A stretch of 64,000 nt of DNA from Mucilaginibacter sp. CSA2-8R (GCF_038806765.1 NZ_CP152389.1:2790001-2854000); one strand, 5' to 3'. Shown: positions 42,958 through 52,503, counted from the first letter of the stretch. Numbers and translations are program-made. Notes: generated from the sequence alone by a model not told the origin.

Positions 42958-45585
42958 TTAATTAGCTGCGCTCATGCTGGTGCCTAAATCTACGTTGATA
43001 CTGTTGGTATCAGCCGGTTCCTGAACAATAGGTATGCTGAAATAAAAAGTAGAACCTTGTCCAAGTTCGCTCTCTATCCACACCTTGCCCTGGTGCCGTT
43101 TCAATATTTCAGACGAGATGAACAGCCCCAGGCCAAGCCCTTCAAAACGCATAGCAGTATTGTCTACCCGGTAATAACGGTCAAACAGCTTGTTAATATG
43201 CGATGGCTCAATGCCAATGCCAAAATCCTGTACAGACACAATTAACTGATCCTGTTCCAGTTTACTATCTACCACCACTTTTTCTCCTTTAGGCGAATAT
43301 TTTACCGCGTTGGATAAAAAATTGTTCATTACCTGTTCCAGGCGGAAGTAGTCGCCGGTAAAATCAAACTCTACTGCATTCTTCAGCACAATGGCATGGT
43401 TAGGCGCCATGTGCTGAATGTTCTCAACACTTTCGGTAAGCAGCTGTTTAAAGCTGAAAGACTGCATGTTATACTCCAGTTTGCCGGCGCTAAGGCGGGT
43501 AACGTCCAATAGGTCAGCAATTAGTTTTTCGAGACGATAAATATGATCTGCTGATTTTTTTACAAAGCCCGACAGTTGAGCGCCGTCGCCTCCGCGGGCC
43601 ATTAGCTGGTTGAAAGCCTTAATACTGGTAAGCGGCGTTTTTAGCTCATGACTCGCTATCGATAAAAATTCATCCTTCTTTTGCTCGTTAGTTTTTTGCA
43701 GATGAATGTTGGTATTGGTACCTAACCACAATTTAATTTTCCCCTGCTCAATAAGCGGTACGGCACGCCCCAAGTACCATTCATATCGCCCTCCGCTTAG
43801 CTTTAATCTAAACTCAACCTGGTATTCGTTACCATTCTCCAACGCATGCAGCCAACGCTCTAACGCTTTAGGTAAATCTTCCGGATGGATGAGCCTTTGC
43901 CAGCCCTCTCCAATTAAAAAAGATTTGTCCTTACCGAATTCTTTGGCAACCACATCGTTAACATAGTCAATAAAACCGTCTTCATTAGCTGTCCATACCT
44001 GTTGCGGGATGGAGTTAAGCAAAAAGCTAAAGCGCTCGCGGCTTTCCTCCAATTGCAAGATGGTATCTTGCAGATGGCGTTGCGTGCTTACCAACTGCTC
44101 GTTGATAGCCGCCAGCTCTTCGTTGGATGCCATCATCTCTTCGTTAATCGATGTCAACTCTTCGTTAGAAGAAGCCAGTTCCTCGGTCATCTCCTGTAAC
44201 TGATGCTGACTGCATTCTAAGTCTTGCCGTGCTTCAACTGATTCGGTCACATCAATAACCGATGCTAGGATAGATTCTACACGACCAAACTGGTCGAAAA
44301 TAGGATCATATGAGAAATTGACATAAATCTGCTTAACAGTTTCGTCGGTGCGATGAATAGTGACCGGCATAGCGGGGAAAGCAACGCGCTCGCCGGTATC
44401 AAATACCTGCGCTAACAGTTCGGGAAATGGCTGACCGATGAGTTCCGGAAAAACGTCAACTAAACGTTTATTGATGGTTTGCCCGGCAGTACGCTGCCAA
44501 ATGCCATACATGGCATCATTAGCCAACTCGATAATTAAATCGCGCCCGTTTAAAATAGTCATGGCTACCGGAGTAGTTTTCACCATAGCTTCTACCCGGT
44601 GTTTGGCAGCTTCGGTAGCCTTGCGGGCGTTAACCTTATCGGTCACCTCGGTAGCCACAATCATAATACTGTGCGTTTTACCGTCTTCGCCTTTAAGCGG
44701 CTTAAATACGAAGTCTGTAAAAATTTGCTTTAACTGCCCATTGTACTCCATGTTGCCGGGCGTTTCGTTACCTAAAAACGCTTTGCCAGTGGCAAAAACA
44801 TCTTTTAACAATTCAAAGAATCCCTGACCGTTAATTTCGGGCAAAGCCTGGTAGATGGTTTGGCCAATAACGGCCGGCGTTTTACCCCATATCTTTAGGA
44901 TGTATTGATTGGCCTGCTCAACTACAAAATCTTCCCCACTCAGCACCGCAATAGCCACAGGAGCGTCGTCAATCAGATAACGCATGCGGGCTTCGCTTGA
45001 TGCCAGCTGACTGGTACGTGCCGCAATGCGGTCTTCTAACGCTGCATTTAGTTCACTTAATTGCTTTTCAGTTTGCTGCAACTCTTCATTAACATCGCTT
45101 AGTTCTTCGTTGGCTGCTGCCAGTTCCTCATTTAATGCCTGCTCATTAGCTATATTAAGCAAATGCTCCTGCTCGTGCGAAATGGCCTGCTCACCAAGTA
45201 CTTTATCGGTAACATCAGTAGCCGTGTGCAGCAAACAATAAACCTGGCCGCTTTCATTTTTAAGTGCCCGATATTCGTAATCGTAGTAGCTGGTTTGCAA
45301 CTGCTTGTTGTTGCTAAGCTGTGCCGGTATGCTACTGCCGGCAAAATTTTGACCTGTAGAAATAACATTCCGCATTTGATTGATGAATGGCTGGCCCACC
45401 AGTTCTGGCACTGCCACTTCAAGCGGTAAACCCACTACCGATCGATCTTTGCCCCAAAAAGCAAGCATCGCATCAGTCACCGCCTCAATAACCAGATCTT
45501 CGGTAGTATAAATTGCAGTTGCAATATGCGACGCAGAAAATATATCAAGCAGCTGGTTACAATCAAGCAAACGGGTCTTATTCAT
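42958..45585 (-). CDS. Multi-PAS sensor histidine kinase
   Basis: The 875-residue soluble kinase has four PAS domains (about 15-135, 200-325, 340-455 and 518-640). The first three each contain the phrase 'LPELxGQxF' or similar. They are joined by Glu-rich coiled coils (EELAAANEELSDVNEELQQ near 150-185; EELASSNEELTSINEE near 470-510). The HisKA H-box is SHELKTPLTS with His near 644, and the HATPase boxes are NNFLSNAVKYSP, DFGIGI, LFDRYYR and GLGLGLFI. No membrane helix or receiver is present. Such EEL coiled coils often carry signals between PAS dimers. There is no partner regulator beside it. Confidence 0.92.
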   Translation of the reverse strand: MNKTRLLDCNQLLDIFSASHIATAIYTTEDLVIEAVTDAMLAFWGKDRSVVGLPLEVAVPELVGQPFINQMRNVISTGQNFAGSSIPAQLSNNKQLQTSYYDYEYRALKNESGQVYCLLHTATDVTDKVLGEQAISHEQEHLLNIANEQALNEELAAANEELSDVNEELQQTEKQLSELNAALEDRIAARTSQLASSEARMRYLIDDAPVAIAVLSGEDFVVEQANQYILKIWGKTPAVIGQTIYQALPEINGQGFFELLKDVFATGKAFLGNETPGNMEYNGQLKQIFTDFVFKPLKGEDGKTHSIMIVATEVTDKVNARKATEAAKHRVEAMVKTTPVAMTILNGRDLIIELANDAMYGIWQRTAGQTINKRLVDVFPELIGQPFPELLAQVFDTGERVAFPAMPVTIHRTDETVKQIYVNFSYDPIFDQFGRVESILASVIDVTESVEARQDLECSQHQLQEMTEELASSNEELTSINEEMMASNEELAAINEQLVSTQRHLQDTILQLEESRERFSFLLNSIPQQVWTANEDGFIDYVNDVVAKEFGKDKSFLIGEGWQRLIHPEDLPKALERWLHALENGNEYQVEFRLKLSGGRYEWYLGRAVPLIEQGKIKLWLGTNTNIHLQKTNEQKKDEFLSIASHELKTPLTSIKAFNQLMARGGDGAQLSGFVKKSADHIYRLEKLIADLLDVTRLSAGKLEYNMQSFSFKQLLTESVENIQHMAPNHAIVLKNAVEFDFTGDYFRLEQVMNNFLSNAVKYSPKGEKVVVDSKLEQDQLIVSVQDFGIGIEPSHINKLFDRYYRVDNTAMRFEGLGLGLFISSEILKRHQGKVWIESELGQGSTFYFSIPIVQEPADTNSINVDLGTSMSAAN

Positions 45586-45816
45586 GCACTTTAAATGAAA
45601 TTTAAAATTAGATAAATTTTAGCCTAAGATACTTTAAAACAAATAGCTCTAAAATAATTTATACAGACAAGCAGCAACAATGCCGCATAACACCACTCCA
45701 AAAAGTTTTAGCGTGAATCTGTTTGCTAAAAATTCAGTTGTAATTAGCTAAAAAATATAAAGGGAATTTTGTTTTAGAAAACAGTTTTTTTAATTAAAAC
45801 TTCTCGCCTAAGCGGC

Positions 45817-46389
45817 TCAAGACTCGGCTGCTTCCTCGTTCAGCTTCCGGATTACTTTAGCCGGATTGCCTACTGCCAGCGAGTTGGCCGGAATGTTTTT
45901 AGTGACTACCGCTCCGGCACCAATCACACAACCAGACCCTATGGTTACACCCGGGCAAATAATAGCGCCCCCGCCAATCCAGCAATCGTCGCCGATGGTA
46001 ACAGGTTCGCCGCTTTCTTTGCTTCTTCTAAATTCTGCGTTCAGCGGGTGTGTGGCCGTATAAATTTGCACGCCTGGTGCGCAAAATACATTGTTGCCAA
46101 TAGTTACGGGCACAACATCCAGCACTACGCAGTTTACGTTGAAATACACGTTATCGCCGCAGGTAATATTATAACCATAATCGCAATGAAAGGGCGGCTC
46201 GATGTACAAGTTAGCCGGGGCGTTGGGAATGAGTTGGGCCAGTATACTGCGGGTGCCCTCACCTACTACATACTCAGTTACGTTTAAACGGTGCAGCAGG
46301 CGCTTGGCATTAGTGCGCTCGGCCAGCAACTCAGGGTCGTTAGCCAGGTAATATTCGCCCGATAACATTTTTTGTTTCTCGGTTTTCAT
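45817..46389 (-). CDS. Sugar O-acetyltransferase (maltose/galactoside acetyltransferase family)
   Basis: The 190-residue protein has the Mac domain at the start (EKQKMLSGEYYLANDPEL) and a left-handed beta helix of hexapeptide repeats (YNITCGDNVYFNVNC, IGDDCWIGGGAIICPGVTIG, VIGAGAVVTKNIPANSLAVGNPAKVIR). The catalytic His is in ATHPLN. It uses acetyl-CoA to acetylate a sugar hydroxyl; the natural acceptor is unclear. It lies 34 nt after gatC on the same strand, so it is probably the last gene of the plsC-gatC transcript. Confidence 0.93.
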   Translation of the reverse strand: MKTEKQKMLSGEYYLANDPELLAERTNAKRLLHRLNVTEYVVGEGTRSILAQLIPNAPANLYIEPPFHCDYGYNITCGDNVYFNVNCVVLDVVPVTIGNNVFCAPGVQIYTATHPLNAEFRRSKESGEPVTIGDDCWIGGGAIICPGVTIGSGCVIGAGAVVTKNIPANSLAVGNPAKVIRKLNEEAAES

Positions 46390-46423
46390 AAAACAGAGTG
46401 AGTTTACTATTTAAAGAGAAGGA

Positions 46424-46717
46424 TTATTTTCGCTCAATCACCTTGGCTACCAAAAAGTGCTTGCCGTCCTGATTGGGCGCATTTAATAAGGCTTCTTGGT
46501 GGGTAATGTCTTGTCTCACCACATCATCGCGCAGGGCGTTTACTTCCTGTGTCATGTAAATCAGTGGTTCTATATTGTCGGTGTTTACCTCGTTAAGCTT
46601 CGCCATAAAGTCAAGTATCTTGTTCATGTCGCCTACCAGGGTTTCGGTTTCCTGTTCGTTTACTTCCAGGCGGGCTAGGTGCGCAATTTTAGCTACGGTA
46701 TCTTTATCAATTTGCAT
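46424..46717 (-). CDS. gatC: Asp/Glu-tRNA amidotransferase subunit GatC
   Basis: The 97-residue protein has the GatC pattern: DTVAKIAHLARLEV near the start, DMNKILDFMAKLNEVNTDNIEPL in the middle, LRDDVV and a C-terminal FLVAKVIE. It stabilises GatA in the complex that converts Glu-tRNA-Gln or Asp-tRNA-Asn. gatA and gatB are not in the window. Its ATG at 46717 overlaps the plsC stop by 11 nt, so translation is likely coupled. An in-frame TTG 9 nt upstream is less likely. Confidence 0.92.
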   Translation of the reverse strand: MQIDKDTVAKIAHLARLEVNEQETETLVGDMNKILDFMAKLNEVNTDNIEPLIYMTQEVNALRDDVVRQDITHQEALLNAPNQDGKHFLVAKVIERK

Positions 46718-47444
46718 AGTTTTCAAACTTAGTATTTATTATCCGGTAAACCTCGTCGCGCAAGTGATCAGCATCAGCCACGGTAAGGTTATCAGTATTG
46801 ATGGGCCGGTGCACATAAATGTGGCAAATGCCCGGCTTGCTGCCTTTCTCCAGACCGGTATCCCATAACATTTGCCAGGTGTTAAGTGAGGTTACCGGGA
46901 TGATAGGAATTTTATGCTCAATGGCCAGGCGGAAAGGGCCGTTCTTAAAATCGTGTAACTGCGGCGGGTAATCGTCGGGTATTTTCCCTTCCGGAAAGAT
47001 GACCATACTCATGCCCTGCTGCAAACGCTCGGCAGCACTTTTAAAGGCCCGGAACGACGACATCTTACTGTCGCGGTTAACGGGTATATCAACCGTTTGA
47101 AAAAACAGCTTGGTTACCGGATTTTTCAGTAGCTCTTCCTTACCTATAAAACAAAAATTGTTTTTCACCAGCAAGCTCATAGACGATATATCTAGGTTGG
47201 AGGTATGATTGGAGCAGATTATGTAGGTCTGTTTCCAATCAATGGGCTGCTCGTAAATAAAATTATAAAAAATGCCCGATATAGCCGAACTGCAAAAGCC
47301 GCATACCTTTCTAAAAAAATTCATCTGAGGATAGCGTTCCGGCTTGCGCGAAAAAAAGTATAAAAAAGGCCAGAACGTAAAAAAGAAAACAGCCACGCTG
47401 TAACGGTAAAAATGAGCGTGCAGTTTCTTCAATAGTTTTTTCAT
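46707..47444 (-). CDS. plsC: 1-acyl-sn-glycerol-3-phosphate acyltransferase
   Basis: The 245-residue protein has an N-terminal membrane anchor (YSVAVFFFTFWPFLYFF) and the acyltransferase motifs: NHTSNLD (HX4D, near 80-86), FIGKEEL, VFPEGKIPDD and a later PIIPV. It makes phosphatidic acid from lysophosphatidic acid at the inner membrane. The ATG at 47444 is chosen. A longer frame starting at 47483 would begin 2 bp from the divergent trpS start and run through the promoter. The stop codon overlaps gatC. Confidence 0.92.
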   Translation of the reverse strand: MKKLLKKLHAHFYRYSVAVFFFTFWPFLYFFSRKPERYPQMNFFRKVCGFCSSAISGIFYNFIYEQPIDWKQTYIICSNHTSNLDISSMSLLVKNNFCFIGKEELLKNPVTKLFFQTVDIPVNRDSKMSSFRAFKSAAERLQQGMSMVIFPEGKIPDDYPPQLHDFKNGPFRLAIEHKIPIIPVTSLNTWQMLWDTGLEKGSKPGICHIYVHRPINTDNLTVADADHLRDEVYRIINTKFENYAN

Positions 47445-47450
47445 CGCGCT

Positions 47451-47458
47451 CAAAAATA
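47451..47458 (-). promoter_or_regulatory. -7 box 6 nt before the plsC start codon
   Basis: TATTTTTG on the minus strand (47458 to 47451) ends exactly 6 nt before the ATG at 47444, implying a leaderless or nearly leaderless mRNA. Confidence 0.5.
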
Positions 47459-47469
47459 TAAATTTTCTG

Positions 47470-47477
47470 TACTTTCG
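47470..47477 (+). promoter_or_regulatory. -7 box 7 nt before the trpS start codon
   Basis: TACTTTCG, one mismatch from TAnnTTTG, ends 7 nt before the trpS ATG at 47485, within 12 nt of the oppositely directed plsC box. Confidence 0.4.
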
Positions 47478-47484
47478 CGCCATT

Positions 47485-48480
47485 ATGGAAACTGTTGTTA
47501 GTGGTATTCGGTCAACCGGTAAACTGCATTTGGGTAATTATTACGGGGCTATCCAAAACTTTATAAAAATGCAGCACGATTACAACTGCTACTTTTTTAT
47601 AGCCGACCTGCACTCACTTACTACCCACCCTACGCCCGGCGATTTGCATGGCAATGTTAAACAAGTTTTAATTGAGTACCTGGCGGCTGGTATTGACCCG
47701 GAACAGGCTACCATCTACATCCAATCGGACGTACCCGAAGTAGCCGAGCTATACCTTTACTTAAACATGAACGCCTATCTGGGCGAGCTGGAACGCGCCA
47801 CCTCATTTAAAGACAAGGTACGCGCCAACCCCGATAATGTAAATGCCGGCCTACTCACTTACCCAGTGCTAATGGCTGCCGACATACTAATACACAAAGC
47901 CACTAAAGTGCCTGTGGGCAAAGATCAAGAGCAACACCTCGAGATGGCCCGCACCTTTGGTAACCGCTTTAACCGTTTATATAACCACGAGTACTTCCCT
48001 GAGCCTTACGCGTTTAGTTATGGTAATAAACTGGTAAAAATACCAGGGTTGGATGGTAAGGGCAAAATGGGTAAATCTGAAGGTGAAGGTAATGCCGTGT
48101 ATTTGTCAGACAGCCCTGAGGTGATCCGCAAAAAAGTGATGAAGGCCGTAACCGATGGCGGCCCGACTGCAGAAAACCAGGAGAAACCTGCAGAAATACA
48201 AAACCTGTTTGATTTGATGCAAGTAGTGTCTACACCCGACACCTTACAGCACTTTGATAACTTGTACAACCATTGCCAGATACGTTACGGCGATTTTAAA
48301 AAGCAACTGGCTGAGGATATGATTGTAGCAACAGCACCTATTCGCGAGCGCATCAGCGACATTGCAAACGACCAGCCTTACCTGCGCCAGGTGGCGCGTT
48401 TTGGTGCTGCCAAAGCCCGCGAAAGTGCTTCGAAAACTATTAGAGAAATACGCGAAATTATAGGGTTTAGGAATTTTTAA
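47485..48480 (+). CDS. trpS: Tryptophanyl-tRNA synthetase
   Basis: The 331-residue class Ic synthetase charges tRNA-Trp in the cytoplasm. GIRSTGKLHLGNYYGAI holds the HIGH-type motif (residues 7-23 in outline), and KGKMGKSEG near residue 193 is the KMSKS loop. The middle has DLHSLTTHPTP and PVGKDQEQHLEMAR, which binds Trp. Its length matches bacterial TrpRS. It is divergent from plsC with start codons only 40 bp apart, so both promoters are packed between them. A deoxynucleoside kinase gene follows. Confidence 0.97.
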   Translation: METVVSGIRSTGKLHLGNYYGAIQNFIKMQHDYNCYFFIADLHSLTTHPTPGDLHGNVKQVLIEYLAAGIDPEQATIYIQSDVPEVAELYLYLNMNAYLGELERATSFKDKVRANPDNVNAGLLTYPVLMAADILIHKATKVPVGKDQEQHLEMARTFGNRFNRLYNHEYFPEPYAFSYGNKLVKIPGLDGKGKMGKSEGEGNAVYLSDSPEVIRKKVMKAVTDGGPTAENQEKPAEIQNLFDLMQVVSTPDTLQHFDNLYNHCQIRYGDFKKQLAEDMIVATAPIRERISDIANDQPYLRQVARFGAAKARESASKTIREIREIIGFRNF

Positions 48481-48587
48481 TTAGCAATTGCTCAATACAT
48501 CAGGGTTCATAGGTGTATCCTGACTTACACTTTGCACCTTTTTAAGCTTGCCTATAATCCATTAACTAATAACCATCAACTCACCAT

Positions 48588-49202
48588 ATGCATATTGCTA
48601 TTGTAGGAAATATTGGTGCCGGTAAAACAACCTTAACCGGATTGCTGGCTAAAAATTACGGTTGGGAACCGCAGTATGAAGCGGTAGACAACAACCCGTA
48701 CCTGGAAGATTTTTATAAAGATATGAAGCGCTGGAGCTTTAACCTGCAGATTTATTTTTTGAACAGCAGATTTAGGCAAATCACGGACATACAGCAAAGC
48801 CAGAAAAACATCATCCAGGACCGTACCATTTACGAAGACGCCTATATTTTTGCAGCCAACCTGCACGATATGGACCTGATGGACACCCGCGATTTTGAGA
48901 ACTATCAATCCATTTTCGAAAACATTACTTCATTTATCAATCCGCCCGATCTACTGGTGTACCTGAAAGCATCTATCCCTAAATTGGTGAGTAATATTCA
49001 TCGCCGCGGCCGCGAGTACGAAATTGGTATCCGATTAGATTACTTATCTAAACTGAACGAGAAGTACGAAAACTGGATAGCTAACTACAAATTAGGTAAG
49101 CTGCTGGTAGTAGACATGGATAACCTCGACTTTGCCAACAACACCGAGGATTTAGGATCGATCATTAACTTGATTGAACGCGAAATACACGGGCTGTTTT
49201 AA
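48588..49202 (+). CDS. Deoxynucleoside kinase
   Basis: The 204-residue protein has the P-loop IVGNIGAGKTTL (residues 4-15), EAVDNNPYLEDFY, the DRS/DRT-type motif QDRTIYEDAYIF near 82-93, and the LID region RRGREYEIGIRLDYL. It resembles dAK/dGK-type salvage kinases that phosphorylate deoxyadenosine or deoxyguanosine. Specificity cannot be decided. It is cytoplasmic. The stop codon lies inside a 16-bp hairpin shared with the convergent yqgE region. Confidence 0.9.
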   Translation: MHIAIVGNIGAGKTTLTGLLAKNYGWEPQYEAVDNNPYLEDFYKDMKRWSFNLQIYFLNSRFRQITDIQQSQKNIIQDRTIYEDAYIFAANLHDMDLMDTRDFENYQSIFENITSFINPPDLLVYLKASIPKLVSNIHRRGREYEIGIRLDYLSKLNEKYENWIANYKLGKLLVVDMDNLDFANNTEDLGSIINLIEREIHGLF

Positions 49203-49216
49203 ACAGGCCGTGTATT
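49184..49216. terminator. Hairpin across the deoxynucleoside kinase stop codon
   Basis: AATACACGGGCTGTTT (49184-49199) pairs with AAACAGGCCGTGTATT (49201-49216) with one mismatch. It lies between convergent genes and includes the TAA at 49200-49202. No T run follows. Confidence 0.55.
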
Positions 49217-49247
49217 ATTGCATAAACTCATTTGCTAACCCCAATAA

Positions 49248-49829
49248 TTAATTCAAAGTAGGATTTTCCGGAAAGTTAGCGATGTGTGCGTAACGCTGGC
49301 CCAAACTAATTACTACCTCACGCCATAAATTCTGTTCATCTTGGGTAAACAAAATTTCGGGGTTAAATTTATTGGCTACAATCCAGGTGTCTTCTGCAAT
49401 TTCGGCTTCTAACTGTCTGGGTGTCCAGCCCGAATAGCCGGCAAAAAATTTAATTTCGTCTTGGTTTAGCTGGTAGGCTGATGCCAGCTCTTTTACTTGG
49501 TTGTAATTACCGCCCCAATAAATACCGTCCCAAATTTCAACACCACCCTCAATTTTATCAGGGCAACGGTGTATAAAGTGCAGGGTATTGTTAGCTACTG
49601 GTCCGCCCACATAAACCGGCAGTTCAGAATACGAAACATCGGGCAGCACATCGCTTAAGTTAAAATCGCTGATGTGGTTAAGTACGTAACCCAAAGTACC
49701 CTCTTCGGAGTGTTCTGCCAGTATAATAACCGAGCGTTTAAAGTTAGGGTCCATCATAAATGGCTCAGATATAAGTAAACGGCCTGCAGCCGGAGATATA
49801 GAACTTAGCATAAATTGTATTTGTAACAT
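49248..49829 (-). CDS. YqgE/AlgH-family protein
   Basis: The 193-residue protein matches YqgE/AlgH (DUF179): RLLISEPFMMDPNFKRSVIILAEHSEEGTLGYVLNH at the start in outline (SEPFM, FKRSVI, EHSEEGTLG, VLN), then PVYVGGPVANNTLHFIH and YSGWTPRQLEAEI. The fold is known but the function is not. The ATG at 49829 is chosen (49811 is also possible). A much longer frame would run into the divergent pdxH gene and is rejected. Confidence 0.9.
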   Translation of the reverse strand: MLQIQFMLSSISPAAGRLLISEPFMMDPNFKRSVIILAEHSEEGTLGYVLNHISDFNLSDVLPDVSYSELPVYVGGPVANNTLHFIHRCPDKIEGGVEIWDGIYWGGNYNQVKELASAYQLNQDEIKFFAGYSGWTPRQLEAEIAEDTWIVANKFNPEILFTQDEQNLWREVVISLGQRYAHIANFPENPTLN

Positions 49830-49895
49830 TATAACGTAAGGGAGCAAAATATGTTCATTTACTGGTTTTGACGGGTAAATGATATTTGCAATTAG

Positions 49896-49903
49896 TAAGT
49901 TTG
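49896..49903 (+). promoter_or_regulatory. -7 box 6 nt before the pdxH start codon
   Basis: TAAGTTTG fits TAnnTTTG and ends 6 nt before the ATG at 49910, the same spacing as for plsC and the Crp-like gene. Confidence 0.5.
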
Positions 49904-49909
49904 CAAACA

Positions 49910-50557
49910 ATGGATTTACAAGACATACAAAACCTGCGGCAGGACTACCGTGCCAGCACACTGCTGGAAAATGATGCTGCTGCCAACCCTATAAAGCAGT
50001 TTGAAAAGTGGTTCGACGAAGCGCTGAAGGCCGAAATATGGGAACCCAACGCCATGACTTTAGCCACCGCAACTGTTAACGGTATGCCCTCGGCCCGTAT
50101 TGTGTTACTGAAAGGATTTAGTGACCAAGGTTTTGCTTTTTATACTAATTACCTGAGCCGCAAAGGTAAGGAGCTGTCCAAAAATCCGCGCGCGGCCTTA
50201 ATATTTAACTGGGGCCAGTTAGAGCGTCAGGTACGCATTGAGGGCACGGTTGAAAAATTGAGCAAAGAACAGTCTGAAAAATATTTTCATACCCGTCCTG
50301 TTGGCAGCCAGTTAGGCGCGCTGGTATCGCCGCAAAGCCAGGAAATTGCCGGCCGGGAAGTGTTGGAGAATAAATGGCAGCAACTGGAGGCTGAGTATCA
50401 GGATAAAGAAATACCTAAACCTAATTTTTGGGGCGGTTATATTGTTAAACCACAACTCATTGAGTTTTGGCAGGGCCGCTCGAGCCGCCTGCACGACCGT
50501 CTTTTATATAAAAATGCCGGCAAAAACGCCTGGAAGATTGTAAGATTAGCACCATGA
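49910..50557 (+). CDS. pdxH: Pyridoxamine 5'-phosphate oxidase
   Basis: The 215-residue FMN enzyme oxidises PNP/PMP to pyridoxal phosphate. It has RQDYRASTLLENDAAANP near the start, PSARIVLLKGF and FAFYTNYLSRKGKEL (FMN site), RQVRIEGTVEKLS, RPVGSQLGALVSPQS and the C-terminal WQGRSSRLHDR. The ATG at 49910 is used because an upstream in-frame start at 49886 precedes the -7 box. The stop overlaps the nuoC start (ATGA, 50554-50557), an unexpected coupling of vitamin B6 synthesis with a respiratory subunit. Confidence 0.95.
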   Translation: MDLQDIQNLRQDYRASTLLENDAAANPIKQFEKWFDEALKAEIWEPNAMTLATATVNGMPSARIVLLKGFSDQGFAFYTNYLSRKGKELSKNPRAALIFNWGQLERQVRIEGTVEKLSKEQSEKYFHTRPVGSQLGALVSPQSQEIAGREVLENKWQQLEAEYQDKEIPKPNFWGGYIVKPQLIEFWQGRSSRLHDRLLYKNAGKNAWKIVRLAP

Positions 50558-51051
50558 CGTTTGAGGGTATTAAGCAATTACTGACAGCGCACTTTGGCGA
50601 AGAAGTTGTGCTAGGCGAAGAAACCGGCGGTTTGCAACCGGCCTTATTAATAGCGCCCGACCGCATAGCCGACGTTTGCCTGGAGCTGCGCAACAACCCA
50701 GCTACCTATTTTGATTTTCTGGCGTGCCTCTCGGGTGTGGATTATGGGACAACCGCTAATAAGTTTGGCGTGGTGTATCACTTAACCTCCATACCCTATC
50801 AGCTGCAGCTTACCCTGAAAATAAGCAAAGAACACGGGCGTGATGTGAACGATCTGCCGTCGTTCCCTAGCGTTTCTGAAGTTTACCGTACGGCCGACTG
50901 GCACGAACGCGAAGCTTACGACTTAGTAGGTATCTTTTTCGAAAACCACCCCGACCTACGGCGCATCCTGCTGCCTGATGATTGGGAAGGTTACCCGTTG
51001 AGGAAAGACTACCAGGCCGCTGAATACTACAAAGGCATCAAAATAGATTAA
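50554..51051 (+). CDS. nuoC: NADH-quinone oxidoreductase subunit C
   Basis: The 165-residue protein is the 30-kDa subunit of complex [52 protein letters not shown] in outline, and [21 protein letters not shown]. It belongs to the peripheral arm beside NuoD. Its ATG overlaps the pdxH stop codon by 4 nt. nuoD follows after 56 nt. nuoA and nuoB are not upstream, and nuoE-N are not downstream. Confidence 0.96.
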   Translation: MTFEGIKQLLTAHFGEEVVLGEETGGLQPALLIAPDRIADVCLELRNNPATYFDFLACLSGVDYGTTANKFGVVYHLTSIPYQLQLTLKISKEHGRDVNDLPSFPSVSEVYRTADWHEREAYDLVGIFFENHPDLRRILLPDDWEGYPLRKDYQAAEYYKGIKID

Positions 51052-51107
51052 AAAGCGAACTGTCCCCAAGCTGCAAAAGCAAGATTAATATTACTGAACT
51101 ACCAACC

Positions 51108-52292
51108 ATGTCAACAACTGCACTCGAAAGATATCATCAGAAAATAGCTGCCGCAGCTACGCAAGATATGGTGTTGAATATGGGGCCGCAGCATCCCTCA
51201 ACCCACGGCGTTTTACGGCTGGAGCTCATCACCGATGGTGAGATTGTGAAAGAAGTGATTCCGCATGCGGGTTACCTGCATCGTTGCTTCGAGAAACATG
51301 CGGAGTCGCTTACGTATCAGCAAACCATTCCCTTTACCGACCGCCTAGATTATTTATCATCGATGAATAACAGCCATGTTTGGGTGATGGGTGTTGAACG
51401 GATGCTGGGTATTGACAAGGACATTCCCAAACGGGTAGAATACATTCGGGTGTTGGTTTGCGAGTTGAACCGTATTGCCTCCCACCTAATCTCTATAGGT
51501 ACGTACGGTATTGATATTGGCGCGTTTACACCTTTTTTATGGTGCTTCCGCGACCGCGAACATATTATGGGTATGCTCGAGTGGGCATCGGGCTCGCGCA
51601 TGCTATACAACTACATCTGGATTGGCGGACTATTTTTTGATCTGCCTGTTGGCTTCGAAGGACGCTGCCGGGAGTTTGTAGATTATTTTAAGCCCAAAAT
51701 GGTAGAGCTTAACGAGTTGCTTACCAATAACCAGATCTTCATCAGTCGTACGGCTAACGTGGGCATATTACCCTTGGATGTAGCCATTAACTACGGTTGT
51801 ACCGGCCCCATGTTGCGCGGTTCGGGTCTGAAGTGGGATTTGCGCCGCATTGACAACTACTCGGCTTACCCTGAGCTGGATTTTGACATCCCCTGCGGGC
51901 AGGGCCTGATGGGTACCGTAGGCGACTGCTGGGACCGCAACAAGGTAAGGGTTGACGAAATTGGTGAATCGCTCAAAATTATTGAGCAGTGCCTCGACCG
52001 ATTGCAAAAAGAACTGAAACGCACACCCGACTTTGACCCGCGTGCTAAACTTCCGCGCAAAATTACGCCTAAAGCGCAAGACTACTACATGCGCGGCGAA
52101 GGCTCCAAAGGTGAACTGGGCTTTTATTTTATGACCGACGGCAAATCCGAAGTACCTTTCCGGGTAAAAGCCAGGGGGCCAAGTTTTAACAACCTCTCCG
52201 TTATTTCCGAAATGTCTAAAGGCATTATGATTGCGGATTTGATTGCCATTATTGGGTCGATTGATTTTGTATTGGGCGAGTTGGACAGGTAA
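51108..52292 (+). CDS. nuoD: NADH-quinone oxidoreductase subunit D
   Basis: The 394-residue 49-kDa subunit forms the quinone pocket with Nuo[17 protein letters not shown] (about 25-40) holds the conserved His, then [36 protein letters not shown] and DPRAKLPRK; the C-terminus ends [13 protein letters not shown] with the family-typical DxxLGExDR-like tail. The complex I genes stop here: the next gene is a TPR protein on the other strand, so the nuo genes are dispersed in this genome. Confidence 0.97.
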   Translation: MSTTALERYHQKIAAAATQDMVLNMGPQHPSTHGVLRLELITDGEIVKEVIPHAGYLHRCFEKHAESLTYQQTIPFTDRLDYLSSMNNSHVWVMGVERMLGIDKDIPKRVEYIRVLVCELNRIASHLISIGTYGIDIGAFTPFLWCFRDREHIMGMLEWASGSRMLYNYIWIGGLFFDLPVGFEGRCREFVDYFKPKMVELNELLTNNQIFISRTANVGILPLDVAINYGCTGPMLRGSGLKWDLRRIDNYSAYPELDFDIPCGQGLMGTVGDCWDRNKVRVDEIGESLKIIEQCLDRLQKELKRTPDFDPRAKLPRKITPKAQDYYMRGEGSKGELGFYFMTDGKSEVPFRVKARGPSFNNLSVISEMSKGIMIADLIAIIGSIDFVLGELDR

Positions 52293-52503
52293 TGTTCAAA
52301 TAGCGACGCACAAGTTTGATTTTTAATTAATTGTCTATTAAACAACGCCTCGCCTGTTTATGCTATACTAAGTATACCAACAGACTGATATTTATTACCT
52401 TGCTAACGCAGATAATTTTAGCAGCGTAGATTTAAGCTAATTAAAAGTCGTTCTTCGGTGCATATATCAATAAGCAATATCACGACTTCAGCAAATAAGA
52501 AAG

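Noticed and set aside
47445..47483. Longer N-terminus of plsC
   Set aside because: It would begin 2 bp from the trpS start and translate through the -7 box; the ATG at 47444 gives the usual membrane anchor.
49830..49961. Longer N-terminus of the YqgE protein
   Set aside because: It would overlap the divergent pdxH gene and has no family similarity.
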